Assembly (NCBI GenBank): GCA_022495995.1
Contig: JAFEMH010000170.1
Coordinates: 399,501-463,500 of the forward strand
Source: Adenophora triphylla var. japonica
Taxonomy: Eukaryota; Streptophyta; Magnoliopsida; Asterales; Campanulaceae
Length of the DNA: 64,000 nt
Direction of reading: 5' to 3'
How positions within the stretch are numbered: the first letter of the stretch is position 1; the number at the start of each line of letters is the position of its first letter. This document shows positions 1-8,718 of this stretch, one piece after another. The position numbers were made by a program, and so were the translations under genes. The notes beneath the pieces were generated by a model, which saw only the letters and a list, made by a program, of their open reading frames with translations, searched no databases and was not told the DNA's origin.

Positions 1-740
1 TACAACTTTTCATACAACGAAATCACTCCCACGTTCGAAGATTTCTGGGCCATTTTGGGAGGACCTGAGACGGAACAGCTAGTTCTTCCCTATGCGGGTG
101 GCATGGCCACTGTTGAGAAGTTAGTGTCTCTGCTTTGTATCTCGGCTGAGGAAGCATACGGGATGCTAATACGGAACACAGATTATGTCGACATTTCGGG
201 ACTGCCCAATAAATTTGCCGGTGTTGAGGGGAGCATTTTCGCGTGGGACGCGTTTGCTCTGTGCGCAATTGCTACTTTGTTCACATTCACGTCCCTGGGT
301 GTGTGCCATCACAGTGTACTGGACCTGGTGAGGCAGTGCCGAAATGGGGGAGACATCGTGCCTTTAGTTTTGGGCGAGATGTTCCTGGGCATAGGTCGGA
401 TGGCGACCGGCAGCCGATACATGTGGGGAGGGAGTCCCGCTATGCTTACCATGTGATTGAGGGAGAGGTTGCAGATGATGCCCGAGGTGCCAATGTCTTG
501 TGACGCTTGGTCCTTTTCTCGACGTCCTCTGGTGATAGGGGGCAATCAGGCTGAACTGGAGCTCTGGATGGCCAGACTCCGCACGCATCACTTGCGATGG
601 TGGGTTCCTCACTGGAAGCTACAGATTTTTTGGACCGCTCAGGAGGGTCTTTTGGTTGTCAGAGTACCGGGGTTGTCCCAGACGTCTTTCTACATTCCAT
701 CATTGGTGCTGCAACAGTACGGGCTAGAGCAGGTGCCACC
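1..740 (+). pseudogene. DUF7745-type antisense gene of F, first part (5' end outside window)
   Basis: The frame runs through the window edge. It contains the family signature FSYNEI-PT-EDF near its start, then a hydrophobic middle with DIVPLVLGE and a region with RWWVPHW and a PGL..SFY.PSLV motif. The same blocks occur in the same order in the antisense genes of A and D. I assign it to DUF7745, a domain found in plant retroelement-associated proteins that looks related to the plant mobile domain. Its biochemical role is unknown. A TGA at 454-456 stands in frame where the sister copies have Trp. The frame is then cut at about 740 by the repeat and plastid insert and resumes near 2061. It is antisense to the integrase of its own element. 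Non-functional. Confidence 0.8.
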
Positions 741-752
741 GTGTTTTCATTC

Positions 753-1562
753 AAAGTGAGTCTGAGACGGATAAGATATGACATATAATGAATAATGAAT
801 ATATTAATCATTGGTGTTCAAAGTGAGAGTGAGACGGATGAGATATGACATATAATGAATAATGAATATATTAATCATTGGTGTTTTCATTCAAAGTGAG
901 ACTGAGACGGCACACCGCTTCACACCCAAAAAGAAGGGAGCTACGTCTGACTGAGTGAAACTTGAAGATGGAAGTCTTCTTTCGTTTCTAGACGGTGAAG
1001 TAAGACCAAGCTCATGAGCTTATTATCTCAGGTCGGAACAAGTTGATAGGATCCCCTTTTTTACGTCCCCATGCCCCCCGTGTGGCGACATGGGAGCGAA
1101 AAAAGGAAAGAGAGGGATGGGGTTTCTCTCCCTTTTGGCATAGCGAGCCCCCAGTGGGGGGGCTCGCACGACGGGCTATTAGCTCAGTGGGTAGAGCGCG
1201 CCCCTGGAGAGTGAGACGGATAAGATATGACATATAATGAATAATGAATATATTAATCATTGATGTTTTCATTCAAAGTGAGACTGAGACGGATAAGATA
1301 TGACATATAATGAATAATGAATATATTAATCATTGGTGTTCAAATTGAGAGTGAGACGGATAAGATATGACATATAATGAATAATGAATATATTAATCAT
1401 TGGTGTTTTCATTCAAAGTGAGACTGAGACGGATAAGATATGACATATAATGAATAATGAATATATTAATCATTGGTGTTCAAAGTGAGAATGAGACGGA
1501 TAAGATATGACATATAATGAATAATGAATATATTAATCATTGGTGTTCAAAGTGAGAGTGAG
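753..1562. repeat. AT-rich tandem array 1 (units about 66-73 bp)
   Basis: Units begin with gagacggataagatatg, continue through an AT-rich palindromic stretch, and end with either gtgttcaaagtgagagt or gtgttttcattcaaagtgag. Two unit types alternate, which suggests a higher-order repeat. Copies begin near 764, 830, 1211, 1284, 1355, 1425 and 1494. The array is split by plastid DNA at 911-1206. Confidence 0.85.
911..1206 (+). other. Nuclear plastid DNA fragment (NUPT): 16S rRNA-trnI(GAU) spacer
   Basis: From memory of angiosperm plastid genomes, this segment follows the spacer downstream of the 16S rRNA gene: the cttcacacccaaaaagaag stretch, then gtgaagtaagaccaagctc, then the GC-rich stretch before trnI. 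It ends inside the trnI-GAU gene: 1173-1206 is the 5' acceptor and D-arm part. An extra G in the D-loop region and several substitutions show it is an old copy. It begins directly after a gagacgg of the tandem array and array units resume right after it, so it was inserted in or joined with the array. It cannot make a tRNA because only the 5' part is present. Confidence 0.9.
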
Positions 1563-1570
1563 CTCTCTTA

Positions 1571-2060
1571 TTGGTTGTTTTTTTGATCATATTGTTATAT
1601 AATGATTAATGATTAATATATTCATTAATCATTTGAGACGGATAAGAATGTGCAGTCAGGAGTGAATAACTCCGGGGTTCGAGTTGTAGTTTGACCTTGG
1701 TTGTTTTTTTGATCATATTGTTATATAATGATTAATGATTAATATATTCATTAATCATTTGAGATGGATAAGAATGTGCAGTCAGGAGTGAATAACTCCG
1801 GGGTTCGAGTTGTAGTTTGACCTTGGTTGTTTTTTTGATCATATTGTTATATAATGATTAATGATTAATATATTAATTAATCATTTGATACGGATAAGGA
1901 TAAGAATGTGCAGTCAGGAGTGAATAACTCCGGGATTCGAGTTGTAGTTTGACCTTGGTTGTTTTTTTGATCATATTGTTATATAATGATTAATGATTAA
2001 TATATTCATTAATCATTTGAGACGGATAAGAATGTGCAGTCAGGAGTGAATAACTCCGGG
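1571..2060. repeat. Tandem array 2 (units about 126 bp, four copies)
   Basis: Units start at about 1572, 1698, 1824 and 1954 with ggttgtttttttgatcat. They continue with an AT-rich quasi-palindrome, then gagacggataagaatgtg, then an aataactccggggttcgag segment. The last unit is cut at about 2060, where the DUF7745 coding sequence resumes. One unit has a small internal duplication (ggataaggataag). The copies are close to identical, so the array is young or homogenised. Confidence 0.85.
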
Positions 2061-2606
2061 GGTTTGGTTCATGCTGCTACCTTCGAGGTCGGATCTCTGC
2101 TGATGGAAGATCCTTCGACGTTATTGCTCCTCACACGGCTGTGGCAATACACGTCCTTTCCTGCAGGGTTCTCTTTCACCGGAGAGGGGACACTGTTCTG
2201 TCTACGCAGTATCTGAACTGGTACGAAGAGTGTATGGGGGAGACACAGATGGCTATCTTATGGAGACGGAGTGAGATGTTTGGTCTTGATTACCTTGACA
2301 GCTCGACCTTGAGGAGGGCCGAAGCGGGATCTAACCCTCAGAATCGTACTGGGGACGACATGGCTGACTATGAGGCCAGTGCTAATCGGGTGGCCGACCA
2401 AAGCACGGTCATGATGACTCGAAGAGAGGCGGCTCAAGATAGAGCTAGGTAAAGGGCTGCGTTAGCAGCTGCCGGTTTGACGGAGGCATCGGGAAGGGTC
2501 CCTGTGCCAGGTAGAAGGACAATGGGAATATTCCCTGTGAAGGTGAAGAATACTCTCTGCGGAAAAGGGAAGGAGAAGAAGGATGAAGGACCAAGTACGA
2601 GGGACT
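2061..2606 (+). pseudogene. DUF7745-type antisense gene of F, second part
   Basis: This resumes the gene broken at 740. Recognisable blocks are a segment ending in a YLNWYEE motif (YLDWYER in D, YLIWYEG in A) and a charged tail with ADYEAS and an RREAAQDRAR stretch like the tails of the A and D copies. A frame change near 2200 and a TAG near 2452 break it further. The basic C-terminal tail (lysines just before the stop near 2606) is shared with the sister genes and could be a nuclear localisation signal; that is an inference. Confidence 0.75.
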
Positions 2607-3056
2607 AGATTGACCTTGCTGTCCAGAGTATCCACCCACTGTCATTGCAGACACGTTAACTGATTAATGTATTATTGTAGTTTTGCTAGCGTGTAGCGAG
2701 TCAAGAGTTTACCGTGCTTGAACTCATTAAAGATTGTTTTAACCGTAATGACCTTGTAGGTTAATTGAAAAGAGTTTTTCGAAACACAAGCAATTGATGC
2801 TTATTTGTTTTTTTTTTGTTTTTTTAGATCGAACCAATGATGGCTGCCTACGTTCCCCTTTTACAATTGGACTAAGGGGCTCAGGTCACCGTAGTTCGAC
2901 ACTTTAGCTGAATTTGAGAAAAACAAAGACAAAAGAAGTGCGACCCTGTTTTTTACCTGGATCATTGTTAGGAACGTATCCAGTTGGGTATTACTCTTTT
3001 AGCACTTTAATTTTACTGATGGTGGTGTATGGGGAAGGAGAGTTGACTCGTGCTCT
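2607..3056. other. F post-pol non-coding region with conserved stem-loops
   Basis: No gene here. In minus-strand sense it lies just after the integrase stop. About 2940-3005 is the conserved post-pol segment whose core reads taatacccagctaggctg in other copies (degenerate here). The compound stem-loop lies at 2828-2900: ctacg 2848-2852 pairs with cgtag 2890-2894, and an inner CCCCTT pairs with AAGGGG. The remainder (2607-2827) is AT-rich with a T-run at 2806-2826 and no recognisable function. Confidence 0.7.
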
Positions 3057-3636
3057 TCCTCAAATGAAGTATCTGCGGAGCTTGCTTCCATTCACGGGGT
3101 TAACGAAAGGGTTCCCGTCCAAATCTGCTAACTTCATGGCTCCTCCGGAGAAGATTCTTTGTACCACGAACGGTCCTATCCAGGTAGGCTCCCACTTTCC
3201 TAGGGGATTTGTCTGCGTAGGAGGCTTTTCCTTTAGCACCAAGTCGCCTTCTCTGATGTCTCGGATCTTGACTTTCTTATCAAATGCTCGGGCCATTCTG
3301 CCTTGGTAGGCTCGAGTGTGTTCCATGACTTTCAATCTGCGCTCGTCGAGTAGAGCAAGTTCGTCGTGACGGCTCTGTAGATATTCAACTTCATTGATCC
3401 CGTTTTCCAAGAGGACTCGGAGGATGAAATTTCCAATTCTATGGGTAACATTGCTTCCATTTCGTAGGTAAGTGCGAACGGAGTCTCCCCTGTGGCGGTT
3501 CTGACTGATGTTCTATATCCCCAGAGGGCTAGATGTAGCTTTTCGGGCCAGTCCCGACCTCTGGTGGTCATCTTTTTTATTATCATTGCAAGGGTCTTGT
3601 TTGATGCCTCTACTGCACCATTGGTTTGTGGTCTGT
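3057..3636 (-). pseudogene. pol: Integrase C-terminal part of F
   Basis: Minus-strand reading gives the third catalytic block region (RPQTNGAVEA with the catalytic Glu), then LALWGYRTS, then ELALLDERRLK, a coiled region, and a C-terminal GKWEP-WIGPFVV and LADLDGNPF segment typical of Tat integrases. A frame change occurs near 3430. The first part of integrase and everything upstream is missing because the LTR of A begins at 3637 in the middle of the PQTNG block. Closely related to the D integrase. Confidence 0.9.
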
Positions 3637-4024
3637 TGAATGTGCGCTCGCCCGCAAACGAAATTGTTTTGTTTAATTTCGAATGATGGAAAAAGAGAAA
3701 AAAAGGAGTCACCACGCCATGCTTTAGAGGTGCACTTTGAAAAACCTTTTGAAAGAGAATGGGTCCGGGGGTCAGGTTACGTGTTGGGAAGAACCGAGAG
3801 TTCACCCAACACGCCTCGTCTGTGGATGAGTCTTTCTAACTAAACATCCAATTAATCCATAAATGTGTGCAAGCATTGACAATAAACAAATGTAGTAAAC
3901 ATGAATTTTATTAATATGAACTTGGAAACTTACAACTTGTGAACCAATTATTCAGGGAGGCCACATCCCATTACAACAAATCAGAACAGATTACAGGGGA
4001 AAATATCTCTGCAAACAGACATAA

Positions 4025-4106
4025 TGTGTCGCGTGACACAGGACATGGGTGACCAGATGTGTCGCGTGACACAGGATCACCCATGCACGATGTGTCGCGT
4101 GACACA
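4025..4106. repeat. Three copies of the A-family palindrome inside the LTR
   Basis: TGTGTCGCGTGACACA begins at 4025, 4058 and 4091, each spaced 33 bp. The 5' LTR copies are at 34067, 34100 and 34133, the last with one substitution (GCAT for GCGT). In element sense they lie about 620-700 bp downstream of the TATA box, in transcribed LTR sequence. Confidence 0.9.
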
Positions 4107-4716
4107 CAGTGTCCGTCTGCAGAGACTTACAGATTCGAATATGATAGCACCAATATCCAACACAGATCCAATTGATCAATCAGACAAGCTTCAAAATATG
4201 TAATTAACAACAAATCAACCCAGGGAGTGTGGATATGGATAGATCCACATCCCCTTGGGACCTAAACACCAATTTCAACAAATATTCAAAATGAGCAATC
4301 AATTATCCAAAACAACTATGTTAAACAGAGATATTGCGATTGGGATTCAGTAACCAAGACGGATGGAGTCTGATTACTGAATCCAAGGGAAGGAAGACAA
4401 TTGAATTACTAAAGGAACAAGGTAGAAGAGAGAGGGAAAAGGGAATTAAGGGTGTTACCCTTGTTGCTTCCACGAATTCTGTACCAAGTTAGGTACAGAA
4501 CCCTTCTATAGCAGCTTATGGTCCTGGAGAGCTTGAGAGTATCAGTTGAGATTGGATCTAGGAGGTGATGAAAGGAAGTGGGTAGAATTAGGGGAAATTG
4601 GAAGTGAATTGGGATGAGAGAGAGAGAGGTGTGTGTTTAGTGTGTGTGTTACGCTGCAATTTTGGCAGAGTAACAGTGTATGAAGTTGGGATCCATTTCT
4701 AAGAGGGGTAGGGTCT

Positions 4717-4724
4717 TATTTATA
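4717..4724 (-). promoter_or_regulatory. TATA box of A 3' LTR
   Basis: TATAAATA on the minus strand. The A-family palindromes (4746-4758 and 4786-4801) lie 20-75 bp upstream of it. The same box sequence is present in the LTRs of B, D and E. Confidence 0.75.
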
Positions 4725-4745
4725 AGCTGCAGTTAGTGGTCAAGG

Positions 4746-4801
4746 TGTGTCGCACGACCTTCTGTAACCATTTTCCATGCCTTGATGTGTCGCGTGACAC
4801 A
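4746..4801. promoter_or_regulatory. A-family palindrome pair upstream of LTR TATA box
   Basis: A GTGTCGCACGAC-type copy (4746-4758) and a perfect TGTGTCGCGTGACACA (4786-4801). The same motif family recurs upstream of the antisense DUF7745 gene of A (6376-6424) and in the leader (33359-33402). Its position suggests a shared protein-binding site; no binding partner is known to me. Confidence 0.6.
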
Positions 4802-5061
4802 AGGTGACACCAACTGTTTTTGGCGCCAAAACCAGTTTCTGGAATATTCAGGTATAAATACCCAAAAGGTCCAAAAAAATTTATTCCCAGCAGGTCCTTT
4901 AGCACGAGCAAAGTACCAAAAGGTACTTCCTTCGCAAAAAACTTATGAAATGTTTCCGGAAGTCTCGGAATGGACCGAGAATTTACCAAAATGCCCCTTA
5001 GTACAATTTTATCACATTAAAATGCACCTAAAAGGGAGCGAATTGGATTGGCGTACTTACA

Positions 5062-5073
5062 GAGCCCCTCGGC
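5062..5073 (-). other. Purine tract (plus-strand primer) of A
   Basis: In element sense GCCGAGGGGCTC directly precedes the 3' LTR. B (28357-28368), D (62862-62874) and E (49500-49488) have the same sequence at the same place, with an extra T in D and E. A position next to the LTR is that expected for the polypurine tract priming second-strand synthesis. Confidence 0.75.
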
Positions 5074-5149
5074 AACGTCACTTTTGGAAGAAGTGGGGTT
5101 GTCGATAAAATAAGACCCAATCCCAATGAGCGGTCAAGGGATAAAGCGG

Positions 5150-5247
5150 AGGGCTGGACGATGATCTGGGGAGATCGGATGGCTGGACCTTTGGAGAAAG
5201 GATTCCTACGTATCCCTAGGAGGGAATCAATCCAAATCGTAGTTCGG
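5150..5247 (-). other. Compound stem-loop next to 3' LTR of A
   Basis: Outer stem ctacg 5206-5210 with cgtag 5238-5242; inner TCCC 5213-5216 with GGGA 5222-5225. A neighbouring hairpin pairs CCTTT with AAAGG (about 5188-5202) and a third pairs GATC with GATC (about 5161-5176). The same three-hairpin plan, with different stem bases, stands in D (62447-62520, 62715-62790) and E (49577-49650, 49830-49916). This is the pre-LTR version of the element found after pol in every family. Confidence 0.7.
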
Positions 5248-5311
5248 AAATGAAACTAACAAGAAGCAAGGAAGGGTAGAGATGGGCTTTCATACCTTTG
5301 TTGTGCTTACC

Positions 5312-5745
5312 TGTAGCTGTCGGGAGGACTGATGTTACTACGGATGGTGGCGAGTAGCTGCCGGAGGGTCTCATGCTACCGCTATCGATGAAGGGTTGTA
5401 GCTGCCGAAGGGACTCATGCTGCAACCGGTGGTGGCGAGTAGCTGCCGGAGGGTCTCATGCTACCGTTGTTGATGAAAGGTTGTAGCTGCCGGAGGGACT
5501 CATGCTGCAGCTGGGGGTGTGGATGCCAGAGGGACTCATACCACTGGGTGTTGGTGAAGGGTAGCTACCAGAGGGACTCACGCTACTGTTGATGATGGTC
5601 GTGGATGTCGGAGGGACTCATACCACTAGGTGTTGGGTAGCTGCCAGGGGACTCATGCTACTGCTGATGATGGTCGTGGATGCCGGAGGGACTCATACCA
5701 CTGGGTGTTGGTGAAGGGTAGCTGCCGGAGGGACTCATGCTACTG
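5312..5745 (-). repeat. Hairpin tandem array in 3' UTR of A
   Basis: About eleven units, each 35-45 bp, with a conserved middle (tgccggagggactcat) flanked by complementary arms. Arms are GTAGC/GCTAC (units near 5353, 5438, 5560, 5636, 5718), GTGG/CCAC (near 5520, 5601, 5675) or TTGTAGC/GCTGCAA-type with one G:T pair (near 5396, 5482). The middle stays the same while both arms change together. Tandem repeats before the 3' LTR are a known trait of Tat elements; the covarying hairpin structure is what I see here. Confidence 0.85.
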
Positions 5746-6564
5746 TTGATTCTGCTGGGGATATGTATTGCTGCTGAAGAGTTTAGTGCTACTGCTGTTG
5801 GTGCATTTTGCTTTGCTGTGCGAGGGACGGTCTTTGTTGACGGTTGGTTAACTTCGGAGTCAGGGACTTTGCTTGGTAGGACGGGAGTTTTGCTTGCTAG
5901 GGAGCAGGCTTTTGCTGGTTCTTATACAGCGGGTTTGATGCTACTGATGAGCGTTGCTTGGGGAGACTGTTAGATGTGAAATCCTTGTCTCGGCTTCTGC
6001 TTTGAGGGGCAGTCCTTTGACGGTGCTCAGTTGATCATTGTACCTGCGGGGGAAACAACACTCCAAGCCACTATATCTAACTATGCTATTCCGTTAGCAA
6101 AGATTAAACTATGTTAGCTTGTTTGTACGAATCTGTCCATTCTGGGAACGAGGCAAAAGATATGCGGTTTTTGTATTGAAAGGTCGGCTTTGCCGGGTTT
6201 GTACATGAGATGGTGGGACTGTATCGGGTGAGTGTGTATGGTGATACATATAGTGGGGGACCCTCTCCCGTGCATTTACATGTGAATGTGGGAGGTGTAT
6301 TGCAGCAACGACATTTTGGAGAGTGTCACGGGGAAAAGACTTGCAGGACCCTGTTGTTGTCTGATGCTGACCAGGTGTGTCGCCCGACATGACGTGTCTG
6401 CTTGGCAAGATGTGTCGCAAGACTGGAAGAAGCTCGTAACAGGTTCCTTTTAAAATCAGCTCAGGCTTCATTTGTAAACACTGCCCTTTTAGTAGGAGGA
6501 ACCCAGCAGCCCCGGCTTGACAAACAAGCGATTTTTGTGTCCAAGGTTGGAACTTTCAACTGCA
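5746..6564. other. Region between hairpin array and antisense gene of A; probable antisense promoter
   Basis: No convincing gene. 5746-5970 looks like decayed array units (gctgct and gctactg phrases). 6376-6390 and 6411-6424 are two A-family motifs (GTGTCGCCCGACA and TGTGTCGCAAGACT), 140-190 bp upstream of the antisense gene ATG at 6565. A weak TATA-like ttttaaaat stands near 6448. By comparison with B and D, this is where an antisense promoter is expected. No trace of a PMD gene is visible here. Confidence 0.5.
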
Positions 6565-8139
6565 ATGGAGCATTACAACAAAGAAGTAGCTTCTCGGGAG
6601 TATCAATTTCGTCAAGATTTCCTTGAATTTTTGCATTATCACCGGAAGTATCATAGGGAGCTCATCGATAGGAGATATAGTATGACATGTCTTTGGTCAC
6701 TGAAGGATTGGAGGGTTGACTGGGATTTGCTCCGGGCTGCATCCTGCTTTTGGGACTCGGAGAGGCACGTCTTTACTCTGTCATATAATGATCTGAAACC
6801 TACCATAGAGGACTTCAGGGCATTGACAAGCCTGGGTGAGACGGCTAGTGTAGCATTCCCACGGGACTGACGGTCGACTGTGGAGCAGTTATCGGACTTC
6901 CTGTGCTTGCCGGCGGATCAGGTGCCATCTATGATTCTGGGTGATGGGTCCATAGATTTGACTCGGATGGCTAGGTTGCGCTTGTACAGTCCTGAGCTGT
7001 TCGATCTTTCCACGTCTCTGGACATGTTTATGCTGTTTAGCTTGTCGGCTCATTATTTCTGTGGGTACATCGGGGTCTGTTCGGGCACATTGTTGGAGGT
7101 TGTCAGGCAACTCAGGGGTGACCGAGGGGTGGACCTTTGTCAAATACGGTCCGGCCAAGGGGAGATGGACATTGTACCGTTGTTGTTGTTGGCTGAGACC
7201 TACCATGGTATTGACAGGCTAGCAGGAGGATCAGGCTTCATGGGCGTGGGCAGCCCCAGTTTACTGTCTTTGTGGCTTTCTGAGAGGCTACGCTTTATCA
7301 TGCCACTTCCAGCGGGTCAAGTTGCCATGCCTTGGGTGACAGGGCAACGCAGAGTGTTGAGAGATGTGGCTGTTGATAACTGGCAGGTGAGGTTGGTGCG
7401 GTATGAGACTGCTGATCTGAACTTCTGGATTCTCGAGTGGAGGTTACAGACCATGAGAGACATTCAGGATGGGTCAGTGGTAGTCAGGCTGCCAGGCTTG
7501 CATGTATCTTCTTTCTGCATTCCATCATTGGTGAGCAGGCAATATGGGTACCCTCAGCAGGTTGTCCGAGCTTTGAGGGAAAGGCTGACGACTGATGCTG
7601 TGCCGATGGTCATGACCGAGCCCCAGACTATGCAGTTTTTCAGCAGATCCTTTCTGGAGGGTTTCTTTCCCACACGGACACTTCTTCGGCAGTCCAGAGG
7701 GATTATATTCTTGACCACAGAGTATTTGATCTGGTATGAAGGGCAATAGGGTCCTGTGCAGTTGGCCATAGAGGCTCGCCGTCGGGAGTACTTGGGAGCA
7801 AACTACTCAACCAGCCGGTCTTTCAGAGATACAGAGGCCCAGGGGAACCCAGATAATGTCACCGGCAATGTTGTTGAGGACTATTGGAGGCAGGAGATCC
7901 AGAGAGATGCTCTGAGGGATGATCCAGAGGTGGCAGCTCGCAGAGAGGCCTTGAGACAAGAGAGAATTGCTAGGGCCGCTTTGAGGGAGACTGGTCTGAT
8001 CAAGCCACCGGTACGCGTTATACCTGAGCTAGGACGAGCTCAAACCGACTTATTCGACATTCCTAGGCCAAGGACCTCCCGGGGATCGAGGAAAAGGAAG
8101 AATAGAGATGCGAGTTCGGGAGCGGGAACGAGCTCTTAG
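6565..8139 (+). pseudogene. DUF7745-type antisense gene of A, two in-frame stops
   Basis: One continuous frame of about 525 codons, antisense to pol of A, broken by TGA at 6868-6870 and TAG at 7747-7749. I chose the ATG at 6565 because the first residues line up with the D gene start. Blocks: WSLKDWRVDWDLLRAA, then FWDSERHVFTLSYND with PT-EDF, a hydrophobic middle with DIVPLLLLAE and YHGIDRLAGG, W(I)LEWRLQT, PGLHVSSFCIPSLV, then TTEYLIWYEG. The last 120 residues are charged (RREAL-RQERIAR) and end in a basic KRKNR stretch, a possible nuclear signal. The RHV-F-S-N-PT-EDF block resembles the core of the plant mobile domain. Role unknown. Apart from the two stops the frame is open, so loss is recent. 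Confidence 0.85.
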
Positions 8140-8718
8140 ACACTTTTTCTGAGGGATAGGAGACTCTTTTGTATTTTTAGAAAAAAGATTTACTGTATGG
8201 AACATGAGTATCCCTTGATTACTTAATGCAGACAAAAATAGATGTCTCTTTTTTTTCACAGCAAGTTATTTGAGTCAAAAGCAGGCCGTGCTTGAACTCA
8301 TCAAAAAGAATATTAACTCAAAATGAATCTTTGAAAAGCCTTGGAACTGTAATCAAAACACATTTTGGCAGGATTTGAGATTTCGCAGCATTTTAGACCG
8401 AACCACAAGTGGTTGCCTACGTTCCCCTTTTACAAAGAGAACTAAGGGGCTCAGGTCTCCGTAGTTCGACTCAATCAAATTTTGTGTTTAAAGAAAGGGG
8501 AAGACAGAAGGGGGACATGGTGCAACCCTGTTTTTTTACCTAGGCTGCCCATTTTTAGGGTTTTCAGCCTAGCTGGGTATATTCTTTTAGCACCGGGCGC
8601 GTCCCTTATTTTTGCATGGGCTGCCTTTTGGGAGGTTTTCAGTAATTTTATTGCGCCTTTATTTTCATTTCTTTTCTTTTTTTTTATTTTTATGTTATGT
8701 ACAGTGGGGAGGACTCAA
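8140..8718 (-). other. Post-pol non-coding region of A
   Basis: No gene. In element sense it follows the integrase stop at about 8719. It contains the conserved post-pol hairpin segment (about 8520-8600, core ACCCAGCTAGGCTGAAAA followed by paired CCC/GGG) and the compound stem-loop: ctacg 8417-8421 with cgtag 8460-8464, inner CCCCTT/AAGGGG, then a perfect AACCAC/GTGGTT hairpin (about 8400-8415). Convergent ends of pol and the antisense gene meet here. 8640-8700 is T-rich. Confidence 0.7.

Larger units (their letters stand above)
741..2060. repeat. 1.3-kb composite insert in the F DUF7745 gene
   Basis: The coding sequence stops at about 740 and resumes at about 2061. The insert between has three parts: an AT-rich array (about 741-910 and 1207-1560), a plastid fragment inside that array (911-1206), and a second array of about 126-bp units (about 1571-2060). 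Both arrays share the phrase gagacggataag and an AT block (forms of aatgattaatatattcatt) that is close to its own reverse complement and appears inverted between the arrays. I see no terminal repeats, transposase or clear target duplication. It may be filler DNA or a non-autonomous palindromic element. Confidence 0.8.
1..3636 (-). mobile_element. Element F: truncated Tat-type Ty3/gypsy retrotransposon, outermost layer
   Basis: The reading direction of the integrase remnant (3057-3636) puts this element on the minus strand. Its antisense gene (DUF7745-type) lies on the plus strand at 1-2606, the same pol-then-antisense-gene order as in A, B and D. The 3' LTR of F must lie left of the window. 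Element A interrupts it at 3636/3637 inside the integrase frame, so the rest of F should resume beyond the right edge of the window. F is the oldest layer visible. It carries several stop codons and a 1.3-kb foreign insert. Confidence 0.85.
3637..5061 (-). repeat. 3' LTR of A (1425 bp)
   Basis: In element sense it begins TGTAAGTACG (at 5061) and ends CACATTCA (at 3637), with TG...CA ends. It matches 33679-34677, the remaining part of the 5' LTR. A TATAAATA box lies at 4724-4717 on the minus strand. Just upstream of it in element sense are two copies of the A-family palindrome (4746-4758 and 4786-4801). Three perfect TGTGTCGCGTGACACA copies lie at 4025, 4058 and 4091, downstream of the TATA box. 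Confidence 0.95.

Noticed and set aside
1173..1206. tRNA-Ile(GAU) gene
   Set aside because: Only the 5' acceptor and D-arm part of plastid trnI is present, with an insertion; it ends in array sequence.
1640..1690. tRNA T-arm-like phrase (ccggggttcgag) in array 2
   Set aside because: No complementary acceptor or anticodon arms; only a short chance similarity.
4720..5108. Frames of 89 and 108 codons within the 3' LTR of A
   Set aside because: They span the LTR promoter and cross the LTR boundary; not shared as proteins by other elements.
6565..8139. DUF7745 gene as an independent host gene
   Set aside because: The same gene sits at the same place and orientation in F, A, B and D relative to pol and the 3' LTR, so it belongs to the elements.
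8050..8259. 69-codon minus-strand frame opposite the DUF7745 gene end
   Set aside because: Shadow of the DUF7745 coding sequence with no family similarity.
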